Source of the DNA: SG8-40 sp035528435
GTDB lineage: Bacteria; Pseudomonadota; Gammaproteobacteria; Burkholderiales; Eutrophovitaceae
Direction: 5' to 3'
Assembly (NCBI GenBank): GCA_035528435.1
Contig: DATKYN010000141.1
Span: 1 to 64,000 of the forward strand
Length of the DNA: 64,000 nt
Positions 8,657 to 18,010 of the stretch are shown here, piece by piece (position 1 is the stretch's first letter; each line of letters opens with the position of its first letter). The notes below the pieces were generated by a model. The model worked only from the letters and a program-made list of their open reading frames with translations, was not told where the DNA came from and did not search any database. A program made the position numbers and the translations under genes.

Positions 8657-9622
8657 TCAGTTCGAGTACGTCAGAAGAGTAGCCAGTCCTTTGAGCGCTG
8701 GAGTCTCGGCAACAATGACGTAAGTCGGTATGCCCGACAGATACGCACGATAACGTCCCTTGTCTTCGAACCGCTGACGAAACACCGAACCGTCCAGATA
8801 ACCACCAAGCTTCGGCACAATACCGCCACCGATAAATATGCCACCGCGCGCACCCAGGGTGACGGCGACATTTGCAGCGGCGGTACCGAGGGCGCCACAA
8901 AAGATTTCGACTGTTTCCCGGCACCTTGCATCGCTCCCGTCGAGGGCCTTGCCGGTAATCTGTGCGGGTTCGAGCGCTCGCGGTGTTTCGCCGTCAAGCG
9001 CGCATAGCGCCCGAAAGATATTCGTTAACCCCATTCCGCTGAGCAACCGCTCGTTCGATACGTGCGTTCCGTAGTCTCGGCGAAGCAAGCGCAGAATCTG
9101 ATCTTCCCGGTCTGTCATCGGACTGAATGCTACGTGACCGCCCTCACCCAGCAAGGGCACCCAGCGACCTGCGTCATGCACCAGCCCGGAGACACCAAGA
9201 CCGGTGCCGGGACCAATGACGCCGATAGCGCTTCCGGCTACCGGCGCGCCGCCTCCGATCTGGCGTTTTTCATCGCCTTTGAGAATCGGCAGCGCCAGCG
9301 CCAGGGCGGTAAAGTCGTTTATGACGTGCAACCGCTCAAGGCCAAGCGCGTCACGCGTCGCGGACACTGAAAATGACCACGGACCGTTAGTCAGGCGAAT
9401 CGTGTCTTCGGTAACCGCGGTTGCGACATCGAAAGCTCCTGTGCGGATAGCCGGCTTGCCGACAAGGTCAAGATAGTGGCGGGCCGCTTCGACCGGTCCG
9501 GAAAAGTCTGCACAGCGCAGATTGTGTTCTTGCTGCGGGCTTGTTTCGCCACGTCTGACCAGCCCAAAGCGCACATTGGTCCCGCCAATATCCGCCACCA
9601 ATGCAAGATTCACTTCGGTCAT
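8657..9622 (-). CDS. glk: Glucokinase
   Basis: Phosphorylates glucose with ATP to glucose-6-phosphate. The 321-residue protein matches the proteobacterial Glk family: phosphate-1 motif LVADIGGTNVRFGLV, INDFTALALALP, the GPGTGLGVSGLV nucleotide motif, the EGGHVAFSP substrate/metal motif, and GGIFIGGGIVPKL near the C-terminus. It is 20 bases downstream of tkt on the minus strand and convergent with the sugar ABC transporter. The pairing of glucose importer and glucokinase supports glucose as the transported sugar. Confidence 0.95.
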   Translation of the reverse strand: MTEVNLALVADIGGTNVRFGLVRRGETSPQQEHNLRCADFSGPVEAARHYLDLVGKPAIRTGAFDVATAVTEDTIRLTNGPWSFSVSATRDALGLERLHVINDFTALALALPILKGDEKRQIGGGAPVAGSAIGVIGPGTGLGVSGLVHDAGRWVPLLGEGGHVAFSPMTDREDQILRLLRRDYGTHVSNERLLSGMGLTNIFRALCALDGETPRALEPAQITGKALDGSDARCRETVEIFCGALGTAAANVAVTLGARGGIFIGGGIVPKLGGYLDGSVFRQRFEDKGRYRAYLSGIPTYVIVAETPALKGLATLLTYSN

Positions 9623-9642
9623 CGCGGTCTACCGGCGCCGGT

Positions 9643-11640
9643 TCAGCCTTTCAGTGTGTCTTCAACCGCGGCCACAACCGCGTCGGCGGTAATGCCGAAG
9701 TGCAGGTATAACTCACCGCCAGGAGCAGATTCGCCGAAACGATCAATACCGACGACCGCGCCTTCCAGACCGACATACTTGCGCCAGAAATCCGTTACGC
9801 CGGCTTCAACCGCTACGCGCGGCAGACCAGCGGGCAACACGACGTCGCGATAGGCGGCTTCCTGACGATCAAACACATCGGTTGACGGCATCGAGACAAC
9901 GCGAACCGCAATGCCCTTGTCGGCAAGAGTCCGCTGGGCGTCCATGGCCAGTGCCAGTTCCGATCCGGTGCCAATAATGATCGCGGCCGGCTGATCGACG
10001 TCCGCCAGTACGTATCCACCCCTGCATATCTGTTCGACCTGTTGCGTGGTTCGCTGCTGGTGAGGCACACCCTGACGCGTCAGCAACAGTGTCGTCGGGC
10101 CGTTCCTGCGCTCGATAGCCATTGCCCAGGCCACGGTGGTTTCCACCGCATCGCATGGTCGCCACACGTCCAGATTCGGGATTTGTCGCAGCGTTGTCGC
10201 GTGTTCCACCGGCTGGTGGGTCGGGCCGTCTTCACCAAGACCGATTGAATCATGCGTAAACACAAAGATGCTGCCCGCACCCATCAGGGCGGCCACACGA
10301 AGCGCATTGCGGCAGTAGTCAGAGAAGACAAGAAAAGTGCCGCCATAGGGAATACATCCGCCGTGCAGCACCATGCCGTTCATGATCGCTGCCATGCCGA
10401 ATTCACGCACGCCATAAAAGACGTAATTGCCGCCCGGCTTGGTGATGGATTTCGAGCCAGACCACATGGTGAGATTCGAACCCGCCAGATCAGCCGAGCC
10501 ACCAATCAGTTCGGGAAGTGATGGTGCGAATGCTTCGAGCGCGTTCTGAGAGGCTTTACGGGTTGCGAGCTTCTGTGCTTTCTCCGCGATGCCGGTAACA
10601 ATGGCATCGCGCTTCGACTCCCACTGCTCTGGCAATTTGCCTGCCGTGCGCCGCTTGAACTCGGCAGCTTCGGCGGGAAACTTGCCCGCGTAGGCTTCCA
10701 GAAGCTGGGTCCATTCCGATTCCAGGGCAGCGCCCTGCGCTCTTCCATCCCAACCGGCATAGATATCGTCCGGAATCTCGAATGGCGGACTCGTCCAGCC
10801 CAATGCCTTGCGCGTGGCCGCCACTTCATCCTCTCCAAGTGCTGCGCCGTGCGCCGCTCCGGTGTTTTCTTTACCCGGCGAGCCCTTGCCAATCCTCGTC
10901 TTGCAACAGATCAGGGATGGCTTGTCGGTGACCGCGCGGGCTTGCGCGATCGCGCCATCAACCGCGTCGGGGTCATGTCCGTCGATTCCGTCAATTACCT
11001 GCCAGCCATAGGCTTCGAAGCGCTTCGGCGTGTCATCGGAAAACCACTGTCCGATATTGGCCTTGTCAGAGTCAATGGAAATACCATTGTCATCGTACAG
11101 AACGACTAGCTTGCCCAGTCCTAGAACACCGGCCAGCGAACACGCTTCATGCGATACGCCCTCCATCAGGCAGCCGTCACCGACGTAGGCATAAGTATGA
11201 TGATCGACGAGATCGAAGCCGGGTCGGTTGAAATCACTGGCGAGAATCTTTTCTGCGATCGCCATGCCAACGGCATTTGCCAGACCCTGCCCCAGCGGGC
11301 CTGTGGTGGTTTCGACACCAGGCGTTACGCCGTATTCCGGATGTCCCGGTGTCTTCGAGTGCAGTTGGCGGAACGCCTTGATCTGGTCCATCGGCAATTC
11401 ATAGCCAGTCAGATGCAGCACCGCGTACAACAACATGGAACCATGGCCGTTCGACAACACAAACCGGTCGCGGTTTGGCCACGCCGGGTTGGCCGGATTG
11501 TGGCGCAGATATTTTCGCCACAGGACTTCGGTGATATCGGCCATTCCCATCGGCATTCCCGGGTGTCCGGAATTTGCCTTTTGCACTGCGTCCATCGCCA
11601 GCACGCGGATGGCGTTGGCCAATTCAGTTCTGTTCGCCAT
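9643..11640 (-). CDS. tkt: Transketolase
   Basis: Thiamine-diphosphate enzyme of the pentose phosphate and Calvin pathways that moves two-carbon ketol units between sugar phosphates. At 665 residues it has the usual length. The N-terminal domain has SGHPGMPMG, the thiamine-binding motif GDGCLMEGVSHEA ending near LVVLYDDNGISIDS, and the pyrimidine domain has FVFTHDSIGLGEDGPTHQP. It is followed 20 bases later by glk in the same direction. In many relatives tkt is directly followed by gap; here glk and the gts operon separate them. Confidence 0.97.
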   Translation of the reverse strand: MANRTELANAIRVLAMDAVQKANSGHPGMPMGMADITEVLWRKYLRHNPANPAWPNRDRFVLSNGHGSMLLYAVLHLTGYELPMDQIKAFRQLHSKTPGHPEYGVTPGVETTTGPLGQGLANAVGMAIAEKILASDFNRPGFDLVDHHTYAYVGDGCLMEGVSHEACSLAGVLGLGKLVVLYDDNGISIDSDKANIGQWFSDDTPKRFEAYGWQVIDGIDGHDPDAVDGAIAQARAVTDKPSLICCKTRIGKGSPGKENTGAAHGAALGEDEVAATRKALGWTSPPFEIPDDIYAGWDGRAQGAALESEWTQLLEAYAGKFPAEAAEFKRRTAGKLPEQWESKRDAIVTGIAEKAQKLATRKASQNALEAFAPSLPELIGGSADLAGSNLTMWSGSKSITKPGGNYVFYGVREFGMAAIMNGMVLHGGCIPYGGTFLVFSDYCRNALRVAALMGAGSIFVFTHDSIGLGEDGPTHQPVEHATTLRQIPNLDVWRPCDAVETTVAWAMAIERRNGPTTLLLTRQGVPHQQRTTQQVEQICRGGYVLADVDQPAAIIIGTGSELALAMDAQRTLADKGIAVRVVSMPSTDVFDRQEAAYRDVVLPAGLPRVAVEAGVTDFWRKYVGLEGAVVGIDRFGESAPGGELYLHFGITADAVVAAVEDTLKG

Positions 11641-11655
11641 TGGTCCTCTTCCAGG

Positions 11656-11687
11656 AAAACAAAATCCCGGAACGGGTGTTCCGGGAT
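11656..11687 (-). terminator. Intrinsic terminator after ntrX
   Basis: ATCCCGGAAC (11664-11673) and GTTCCGGGAT (11678-11687) form a perfect 10-base-pair stem with a 4-base loop. On the minus strand the stem is followed by TTTTGTTTT. It closes the def-to-ntrX minus-strand block and separates it from tkt. Confidence 0.85.
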
Positions 11688-11765
11688 CGATCAGCGCCCG
11701 GCTTCTATTGGCTCCGGGATCCGCTCTATTCTATCTCAGGCAATGCCAGCCACACGGTGACACGG

Positions 11766-13025
11766 TCAATCGTCGGTTCGCCGTGGCGGCTTGAGCCCCA
11801 ATTGTTTGATTTTGCGATATAGATGCGTTCGTTCCAGTCCTGCGCGGGTTGCCACCCGCGACATACTGCCGTTTTCCCGGCTGAGATGGTACTCAAAGTA
11901 GACCCGCTCGAAATCCTCTCTCGCTGCGCGCAGGTCTCGGTCCAGATTGAGACGCTCGTCGAGCACCGGTACTACGTCGTCAAACTCCGCCAGGGCATTG
12001 GTGACATCGCCAATACCGATTTCCGTTCCCGTAGCCAGCTGCAGACAACTCTTCACCACGGTCTGTAGCTGAACCAGATTGCCCGGCCAATGATAATTGC
12101 GCAGCATGTTGAGCGCTGCCATGGTGAATGTACGTGGCCGCGTGTCTCTTTCCGGCAGCGCTTGCAAAAGAATCAGTTCGATCAGCTCGGGTATGTCTTC
12201 AGACCGTTCGCGCAATGCCGGAAGACGAATAATGGTCCCTGCGAGGACAGCGTAAAGTCGTGCCTCGAACGTGGACGCGACAATGGATTCCGGCAACGAC
12301 GCCGTTGTCGATGACAGCAGGCGCGCGCCGCTCGCTTCGAATTCCGCCATCATCGCCAACAGGGCAAACTGCTGTTCGCGTGAAAAGTCCTGAACGTCGC
12401 GCAGGTATATCGTTCCCTGCTGGGCCAAGCGGGGCAGTTCTTCGCGGCGTTCATCAAAATGACCAGGGCTTACGACTTCAACCCACGGATGTTCTTTTTT
12501 TGCCAGCAATTGCGCACATTGGTCGGCTCCGGCTCCCGGAGGCTCAACAAGTAATACCGAGCTTTGCAGTTTTCTTACACGCTCGAGTTGTTCCCGGGTC
12601 TGGCTCGCGGCAGCCGACTTGCCGATTGTGGCGAACACGGGCAAGGGCTTGTCGCTCGAAATGCCTTGCTCAAGCGCCATCCCAACAGTCGAAAGCAGTT
12701 TTTGCAAGGCGATCGGCTTTTCCAGGAAACCATAGGCGCCTATCCGCGTTGCCTCTACCGCAGTGTCAATCGTGCCGTGCCCGGACATCATCACAACCGG
12801 CATGGTCAACTGCCCGGTAGACGCCCATTCCTTGAGCAAGGTGACACCATCGCTATCGGGCATCCAGATGTCGAGCAACACCAGATCCGGTTTTGATCGC
12901 GATCGTAAGTCGCGTGCCTGTGATGCACTGTCTGCAAGATGAACCTGATGACCTTCTTCGCGAAGAATTTCGGACAACAATTCGCGGATGCCAACTTCAT
13001 CGTCTACCACCATTATCTGGCTCAT
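11766..13025 (-). CDS. ntrX: NtrX-family response regulator with degenerate AAA+ domain
   Basis: Partner regulator of the NtrY kinase encoded just upstream. The 419-residue protein has an intact receiver domain (VVDDE at 6-10, phospho-acceptor Asp52 in LLDIWMP, K in FLEKPI), then a central domain resembling sigma-54 activators but much reduced: where Walker A (GESGTGKE) should be there is VEPPGAGADQ, the GAFTGA loop is absent, and the Walker B region reads GTIYLRDVQD instead of GTLFLDE. The sensor/arginine region LPALRERSEDIPEL and the C-terminal Fis-type helix-turn-helix (MSRVATRAGLERTHLYRKIK) are kept. It should bind DNA but is unlikely to hydrolyse ATP or activate sigma-54 polymerase. Confidence 0.87.
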   Translation of the reverse strand: MSQIMVVDDEVGIRELLSEILREEGHQVHLADSASQARDLRSRSKPDLVLLDIWMPDSDGVTLLKEWASTGQLTMPVVMMSGHGTIDTAVEATRIGAYGFLEKPIALQKLLSTVGMALEQGISSDKPLPVFATIGKSAAASQTREQLERVRKLQSSVLLVEPPGAGADQCAQLLAKKEHPWVEVVSPGHFDERREELPRLAQQGTIYLRDVQDFSREQQFALLAMMAEFEASGARLLSSTTASLPESIVASTFEARLYAVLAGTIIRLPALRERSEDIPELIELILLQALPERDTRPRTFTMAALNMLRNYHWPGNLVQLQTVVKSCLQLATGTEIGIGDVTNALAEFDDVVPVLDERLNLDRDLRAAREDFERVYFEYHLSRENGSMSRVATRAGLERTHLYRKIKQLGLKPPRRTDD

Positions 13026-13039
13026 CGTTGCTCGATCCG

Positions 13040-15235
13040 CTATTGATTGATTGCCGCCTGGCGCGTGTCCGGCATGCCGGTTGCCCTGGCAAGCCGGATT
13101 TCAACAAGCGCGCCGCCGGATTCGGGATTCGAAACAGTGACGCTTCCACCGTGCTCCTCGACGATCTTCTTTACGATGGCGAGACCCAGACCGGTTCCCC
13201 GCGCCTTGCTGGTGACATAGGGTTCAAACACGCGCGCCATCATCTGTTCAGGGAATCCCGGACCATTGTCACTTACGGAGAGCACAACTCCGTCCGACGC
13301 CATCCAGGTGCGCACAATGATCCGCGGCTGGCTGACTTCAGCGACGGCCTGCTCGGCATTCTGCAGAAGGTTGTGCACAAGCTGTCGTAGTTGGGTCGAA
13401 TCACCGGATATCGCCGGCAGATCGCGGCCAAGTTCGACGCTTAACCTCGGCCTCGACGCCTCGTACAGCTGGAGCACGTCACTAACGAGGGCGTTCAGAT
13501 CGACCGGTACAAGGTCGGGCTCCGGAGACCGAGCGTACTCGCTAAACGCGTTCACCATGTCCTTCAATGCCGACACCTGGTTAACGATGGTATGCGTCGA
13601 CCGGTTCAGGACGTCCGAATCCGATGCATCCAGCTTTTCAGCCAACCTGCGCTCCAGGCGTTCGGCGGACAACTGAATTGGCGTGAGCGGATTCTTTATC
13701 TCATGCGCAAGCCGGCGCGCGACCTCGCCCCAGGCAGCGTAGCGCTGAGCCTGCAACAGCTTTGTGACGTCGTCGAACACGACTACGTAGCCTTTTTCCT
13801 CGCCTTCCTGCAGTTGCGATCCACGCAGCAACAGCACCTGTTTGCCCGTTTGCGTATCGACATCGATCTGCTGCTCCCAGGTTGATTCCGCCCCGTCAAC
13901 AAACCGCGATCGTGCCACTTGCCAAATATTCACCAACCGAGGCGCACTGGCGGTCCAGTTCTCGGCCCTTTTACCGATAAGCTGAGTAAGGTCTGCACCA
14001 AGAATCTTCTCGGCACTTCGATTACTCGCCCGCAACCGGAATAGCTTGTCGAAAGAAAGTACCCCAGCCGACAGGTTGGCCAGAATACTTTCCAGGTAGG
14101 CTTTCGCAGCAGAGAGCGCTTCCTGGTGGTGCTGAGCTGCCCTCTGAGCTTCGGAAAGCTGGTCGGTCATGGCATTGAAGGATTCAGTGAGCACACCCAG
14201 CTCATCGTGTCTGTGCACCGGCTGGCGCAAACTGAAATCACCTTGCGCGACAGCGCGCGTTCCTGCCGCCAGAAATCCCAGTGGCGAGGACAGACGGTTA
14301 CTGAACAAGATTGCGAGCAGCAGAACCGACAGCAGGGCCAGACCAAGTGACAGGGTCAGCGCCAGTGTGTAGAGACGCTTCAGGCCATGGCGTGAAAGCG
14401 ATAGTTCCTGGTAGTCGCGATAGGCTTCCTGAACCAGGGCCGCATCTCGCGCAAGCCTTTCTGATACCGGTTGCACGAGTTGCAGAATCTGGGTTTCGCC
14501 GCCCGGCTGATTGACCGGAACAGCCACACGAAGCCGCAACTTCGATGCGCCGTCTTCCTCGACGGCAAGATAGGGCTGCTGCAGCCGGACCTGTCGCAGC
14601 ATCGATGGATTGGGAACAACCGGCATCAACTGCTCGGACTCCACACCGGAAAACGCGATTATGTTTCCATCCGCTGACAGCAACGCAGCTTCGTTTACTG
14701 CCGCCTTTTCGCGAAGCTCGTTGAGCGTGGAAACCGGCGTGACCATTTCGCCATCGGACAGGCTGACCGCCATCGAGTCGGCCTTTCGTTGCAATTCGCG
14801 CAAGCCGGTTTCGAGATTGACGCGACCCAGATTCAGGCCGCTCTCGAGAGCGCTATCAACACGCACATCGAACCATGATTCGATCGATCCCGCCAGGAAC
14901 TGTACCGAGATGCCGTACATCACTACCCCGGGCAGCACCGAGACGATGGTGAAAACAATCACCAGGCGCAGAGTCAGCTTGGAACCGAATATGCGCGCTT
15001 TGAGCCGACGCCGCAGCAAGACCAGTTGAAAACCGACCAGCAACAGCAGTGCAACCACAATGGCAACACCGAACCCAAGCAGCCTGGGGAGATCATTTCC
15101 GACGTCAGTGGTGTTGGTGCTCGCAGTCGACAACAGATAGAGCATGACAACACCAAGGATAAGCGCAAGCCCGACCACATACCGCATACCCCGGGTCATC
15201 AAGGATCGGCGAAGTTTCTGCAGCGACCGGTTCAT
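13040..15235 (-). CDS. ntrY: NtrY-like sensor histidine kinase
   Basis: Membrane sensor kinase of about 731 residues that should phosphorylate NtrX. Start chosen at ATG 15235, which overlaps the stop of the upstream gene as ATGA; the longer frame from 15277 would invade that gene. Several N-terminal membrane helices flank a periplasmic sensor region, followed by another helix, a HAMP segment (SNRLSSPLGFLAAGTRAVAQG), a PAS-like domain, a dimerisation domain with phospho-acceptor His in LAHEIKNPLTPIQLSAERLE, and an ATPase domain with NLLQNAEQA, SDNGPGFP and GTGLGLAIVKKIVEEHGG. The gap to ntrX is 14 bases. Confidence 0.92.
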   Translation of the reverse strand: MNRSLQKLRRSLMTRGMRYVVGLALILGVVMLYLLSTASTNTTDVGNDLPRLLGFGVAIVVALLLLVGFQLVLLRRRLKARIFGSKLTLRLVIVFTIVSVLPGVVMYGISVQFLAGSIESWFDVRVDSALESGLNLGRVNLETGLRELQRKADSMAVSLSDGEMVTPVSTLNELREKAAVNEAALLSADGNIIAFSGVESEQLMPVVPNPSMLRQVRLQQPYLAVEEDGASKLRLRVAVPVNQPGGETQILQLVQPVSERLARDAALVQEAYRDYQELSLSRHGLKRLYTLALTLSLGLALLSVLLLAILFSNRLSSPLGFLAAGTRAVAQGDFSLRQPVHRHDELGVLTESFNAMTDQLSEAQRAAQHHQEALSAAKAYLESILANLSAGVLSFDKLFRLRASNRSAEKILGADLTQLIGKRAENWTASAPRLVNIWQVARSRFVDGAESTWEQQIDVDTQTGKQVLLLRGSQLQEGEEKGYVVVFDDVTKLLQAQRYAAWGEVARRLAHEIKNPLTPIQLSAERLERRLAEKLDASDSDVLNRSTHTIVNQVSALKDMVNAFSEYARSPEPDLVPVDLNALVSDVLQLYEASRPRLSVELGRDLPAISGDSTQLRQLVHNLLQNAEQAVAEVSQPRIIVRTWMASDGVVLSVSDNGPGFPEQMMARVFEPYVTSKARGTGLGLAIVKKIVEEHGGSVTVSNPESGGALVEIRLARATGMPDTRQAAINQ

Positions 15236-15816
15236 CGCCCGATCGTCCACCGGAACCAGGACGAGGACACATCCCAATCGTCAGAGCCGAGGGCATCTAT
15301 CTGAAACGGCTTGGGAAGTCGGGAGGTATCTAGACGCATACGAAGCTGTGCTTCGTAGACCCGGTCTTCATCTAGTAGAGCTGCCTCGAAAACCGGTTGA
15401 TCGGAAAGACCACCAAGGACCGACAGCGCGTTTTCCAGCGTGTTGAATGTCTGATGCAGAACTCCGTAACTGAGACGGTACTGGCGTGTCAGCGCGTTAT
15501 AGCTCAGACGGTAAGTTTGTTGTAGCTCGACCAACCGCTTGTTCCAGAAATAAAGCGTGTACCAACGCGGATAGATCAGGGCAAACTCAACCAGGAAGTG
15601 CAGCGCGACACCACGGTTGAGTGCTTCTTCCACCGTTGGCGTAAGTCCAATGTTGAAACTCGCATTCAGGTAGTAATCACCGTTCTCGGGTGTAAGTTCA
15701 ACCGACTGGACAAAGATACTGTCCGCCCTAGCCAGTGAGACACTCACCAGCAGCAATACGCCCAGCAACGAGCGTGACAGCCTAGACTTTTTCAAAAAGG
15801 GCGTGGAAAAAACCAT
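15232..15816 (-). CDS. DUF4390-family exported protein
   Basis: Small protein of unknown function found beside ntrYX and rsmB in many beta- and gammaproteobacteria. The start at ATG 15816 (MVFSTPFLKKSRLSRSLLG) gives 194 residues with a signal peptide ending near SLARADS; it overlaps the 3' end of rsmB by 35 bases and its stop codon overlaps the ntrY start. A longer frame begins at 15888 but would place the signal peptide internally. The mature part, with LNASFNIGLTPTVEEALNRGVALHF, is predicted periplasmic. Its conserved place before ntrY suggests a link to that sensor; this is inference. Confidence 0.82.
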   Translation of the reverse strand: MVFSTPFLKKSRLSRSLLGVLLLVSVSLARADSIFVQSVELTPENGDYYLNASFNIGLTPTVEEALNRGVALHFLVEFALIYPRWYTLYFWNKRLVELQQTYRLSYNALTRQYRLSYGVLHQTFNTLENALSVLGGLSDQPVFEAALLDEDRVYEAQLRMRLDTSRLPKPFQIDALGSDDWDVSSSWFRWTIGR

Positions 15817-17047
15817 CGTGTTCTTCGGTTGGAAGCAGCAACTCTCCTGCAGTACTTGCATGCCGCGACACCAGAGCTGCATCGGCATGGGTGGAAAGAA
15901 ATTGCCTTACCTGATCCTGATTCTCTTCCTGAAAGACCGAGCAAGTGACATAAAGCAATTTACCACCGCCGGCGACTACCTGCCACAGCGCCTCCAGCAA
16001 ACGCCTTTGCTGGCGTACGAAGCCGGCCACATCTTTTTCCCGGCGCAGCCACTTCACATCCGGGTGGCGCCGCACAACACCCGATGCAGTGCAGGGCGCG
16101 TCGAGTAGTACCCGATCGACCGGCTTACCATCCCACCAGGTGTCGAGTTGCGTCGCATCGGCACATCGCAGTTTCGCTTTAAGGGAAAGTCTTTGCAGAT
16201 TGTCGCTGATACGGGTGAGCCGCTCTGCGTCGTGGTCCAGAGCGGTCAGACACACGTCGGCGAGTTCCAGAATGTGCCCGGCTTTGCCACCCGGTGCCGC
16301 GCATGCGTCGATCACAGTTTGCCCCGATCGCAAGTCGAGCATATTCGCTGACTGTTGCGCTCCGGCATCCTGAACCGAAACCAGGCCGTCGCTAAAACCG
16401 GGCAAGCGCTCAACCGCAAGCGGTACGTCGAGCAAAACCGCGGACGGGCCCACCACTCTGGCCTCGATCTGACTCTGCTCGAGCATGGAAAGATACTGCG
16501 CTGGCGTAACGCGGCGCCGGTTCACGCGCAACGTCATCGGCGGATGCGTGTTTCCCAACTCGAGCACGGTGTCTGCCTGCGCGCCGATCTGCGAGCGCAG
16601 TTTCTCTATCCACCAGCGGGGGTAGGATAATCTCGCGACATCATCGTGTTGCGCTGAGCGCAGCAAGTCCTCTCGCCTGCGCAGATACTCGCGCAGTACC
16701 GCATTCGCGAACGACTTCAGGCCCTGGCCGGCTACCAAATTGATCGTCTTGACGGCATGATCAACGACCGCGTATTGAGGCGCCCTGCCAAATTCAAGCT
16801 GGTAGAGTGCGACCAGCAGCAGGGCACTCACGATCGGTTCTTTCGGTTTGCGCGTGACCAGCTTGTCAAGCATGTAGCGCAGCAGGCCCAGATGACGCAG
16901 CGTGCCGTAGCTGTAAGCTTGCACGGCTGCCCTCTCCTGATCGGTTAGCACGCCTTTCCGACGGGACGCAAGGAGGGCTGACGTCAGGTTCTGCCCGGAT
17001 AGTACCGACTGAACTGCCTCCGCCGCTGCCTGCTGTATTTTCTGCAC
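15782..17047 (-). CDS. rsmB: 16S rRNA m5C967 methyltransferase RsmB
   Basis: Methylates C967 of 16S rRNA with S-adenosylmethionine. The 421 residues comprise an N-terminal NusB-like RNA-binding domain (about 1-140) and a Rossmann methyltransferase domain. SAM motif I is DACAAPGGKAGHILEL, motif IV is DAPCTASGVVRRHPDVKW with the Pro-Cys pair, and motif VI TCSVFQEENQDQV carries the catalytic cysteine. It lies 9 bases after the fmt stop codon in the def-fmt-rsmB order known from many gammaproteobacteria. Confidence 0.95.
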   Translation of the reverse strand: MQKIQQAAAEAVQSVLSGQNLTSALLASRRKGVLTDQERAAVQAYSYGTLRHLGLLRYMLDKLVTRKPKEPIVSALLLVALYQLEFGRAPQYAVVDHAVKTINLVAGQGLKSFANAVLREYLRRREDLLRSAQHDDVARLSYPRWWIEKLRSQIGAQADTVLELGNTHPPMTLRVNRRRVTPAQYLSMLEQSQIEARVVGPSAVLLDVPLAVERLPGFSDGLVSVQDAGAQQSANMLDLRSGQTVIDACAAPGGKAGHILELADVCLTALDHDAERLTRISDNLQRLSLKAKLRCADATQLDTWWDGKPVDRVLLDAPCTASGVVRRHPDVKWLRREKDVAGFVRQQRRLLEALWQVVAGGGKLLYVTCSVFQEENQDQVRQFLSTHADAALVSRHASTAGELLLPTEEHDGFFHALFEKV

Positions 17048-17056
17048 CAGCCTGCC

Positions 17057-18001
17057 TCAGTCAGCGAAGCGCTGACCTGGCGCGATCGGAAATCCCCGCA
17101 AAAATGCTCCCGCCGGCAGTCGTTTGCCACCTGATCTTTGCAATTCGGTCAGCCGCAGTGCCGTGCCATCACCACAATTCACCGTGATGCCGGCCTCCGA
17201 TACTGCGTCCACCAGCCCGGGGCAACCGGATGCAGCTTTGGCAAACTCGGCCGCCCATATTTTGACCACGTGTTGGTCGAGCCGCGAAAACGCGCCCGGA
17301 AACGGGTTGAAAGCGCGTATTGTCCGTTCGATCTCGCTGGCCGGGCGGTCCCAATGAATCAGCGCCTGGTCCCGGGTGATTTTGTGGGCGTAACTGGCGC
17401 CTTCCGTGGGTTGCGCTGTTGCTTTCAAGTTACCCGACGCGATACCTGACAGCGCTGCAACAATTGCGCGCGCGCCCAGTGCTGAAAGTTTGTCGTGCAG
17501 TGAACCCGCGGTATCACCCGGGGCGACAGGGATCGACTCTTTGAAGTAGACCGGTCCCGTATCGAGTCCTTCATCCATGCGCATGATGCTGATGCCGGTT
17601 TCGCTGTCACCGGCAAGCAACGCGTGCTGTATCGGGGCAGCACCACGCCAGCGCGGCAACAGCGAAGCGTGAATATTGATGCAACCACCTGGAAAGGCCG
17701 CAATGACGTCCGCTGGAAGGATCAGCCCATACGCGGCGACGACCATCGCTTCTGCACCCACTGCCGCAATCCGTCTGACCGCTTCTGCGTCACGCAGCGT
17801 TGGTGGCTGAAAAACAGGCAGGCCATTCGACAGGGCAAGCTTTTTGACTTCGCTGGATGAGCGTTTCATACCGCGACCCGCTGCGGCATCAGGCCGCGTC
17901 AGGACCAGCACGATTTCGTGCTCACTCTGGATGAGCGCCTCAAGGGCATTAGCTGCAAATGCCGGTGTTCCGGCGAAAACCAGGCGCATGGGTTCAGGCA
18001 A
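17057..18001 (-). CDS. fmt: Methionyl-tRNA formyltransferase
   Basis: Formylates initiator Met-tRNA using 10-formyltetrahydrofolate. The 314 residues start MRLVFAGTPAFA after a short leader (the annotated ATG gives MPEPMRLVF; the inner ATG at 17989 is an alternative). Catalytic Asn-His-Asp are seen in NIHASLLPRWRGAAPIQHAL and SIMRMDEGLDTGPV. The C-terminal OB-fold domain begins near residue 210. It follows def by 9 bases, as usual for this enzyme pair acting at the start and end of the formylation cycle. Confidence 0.96.
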   Translation of the reverse strand: MPEPMRLVFAGTPAFAANALEALIQSEHEIVLVLTRPDAAAGRGMKRSSSEVKKLALSNGLPVFQPPTLRDAEAVRRIAAVGAEAMVVAAYGLILPADVIAAFPGGCINIHASLLPRWRGAAPIQHALLAGDSETGISIMRMDEGLDTGPVYFKESIPVAPGDTAGSLHDKLSALGARAIVAALSGIASGNLKATAQPTEGASYAHKITRDQALIHWDRPASEIERTIRAFNPFPGAFSRLDQHVVKIWAAEFAKAASGCPGLVDAVSEAGITVNCGDGTALRLTELQRSGGKRLPAGAFLRGFPIAPGQRFAD

Positions 18002-18010
18002 GTCGGGTTG

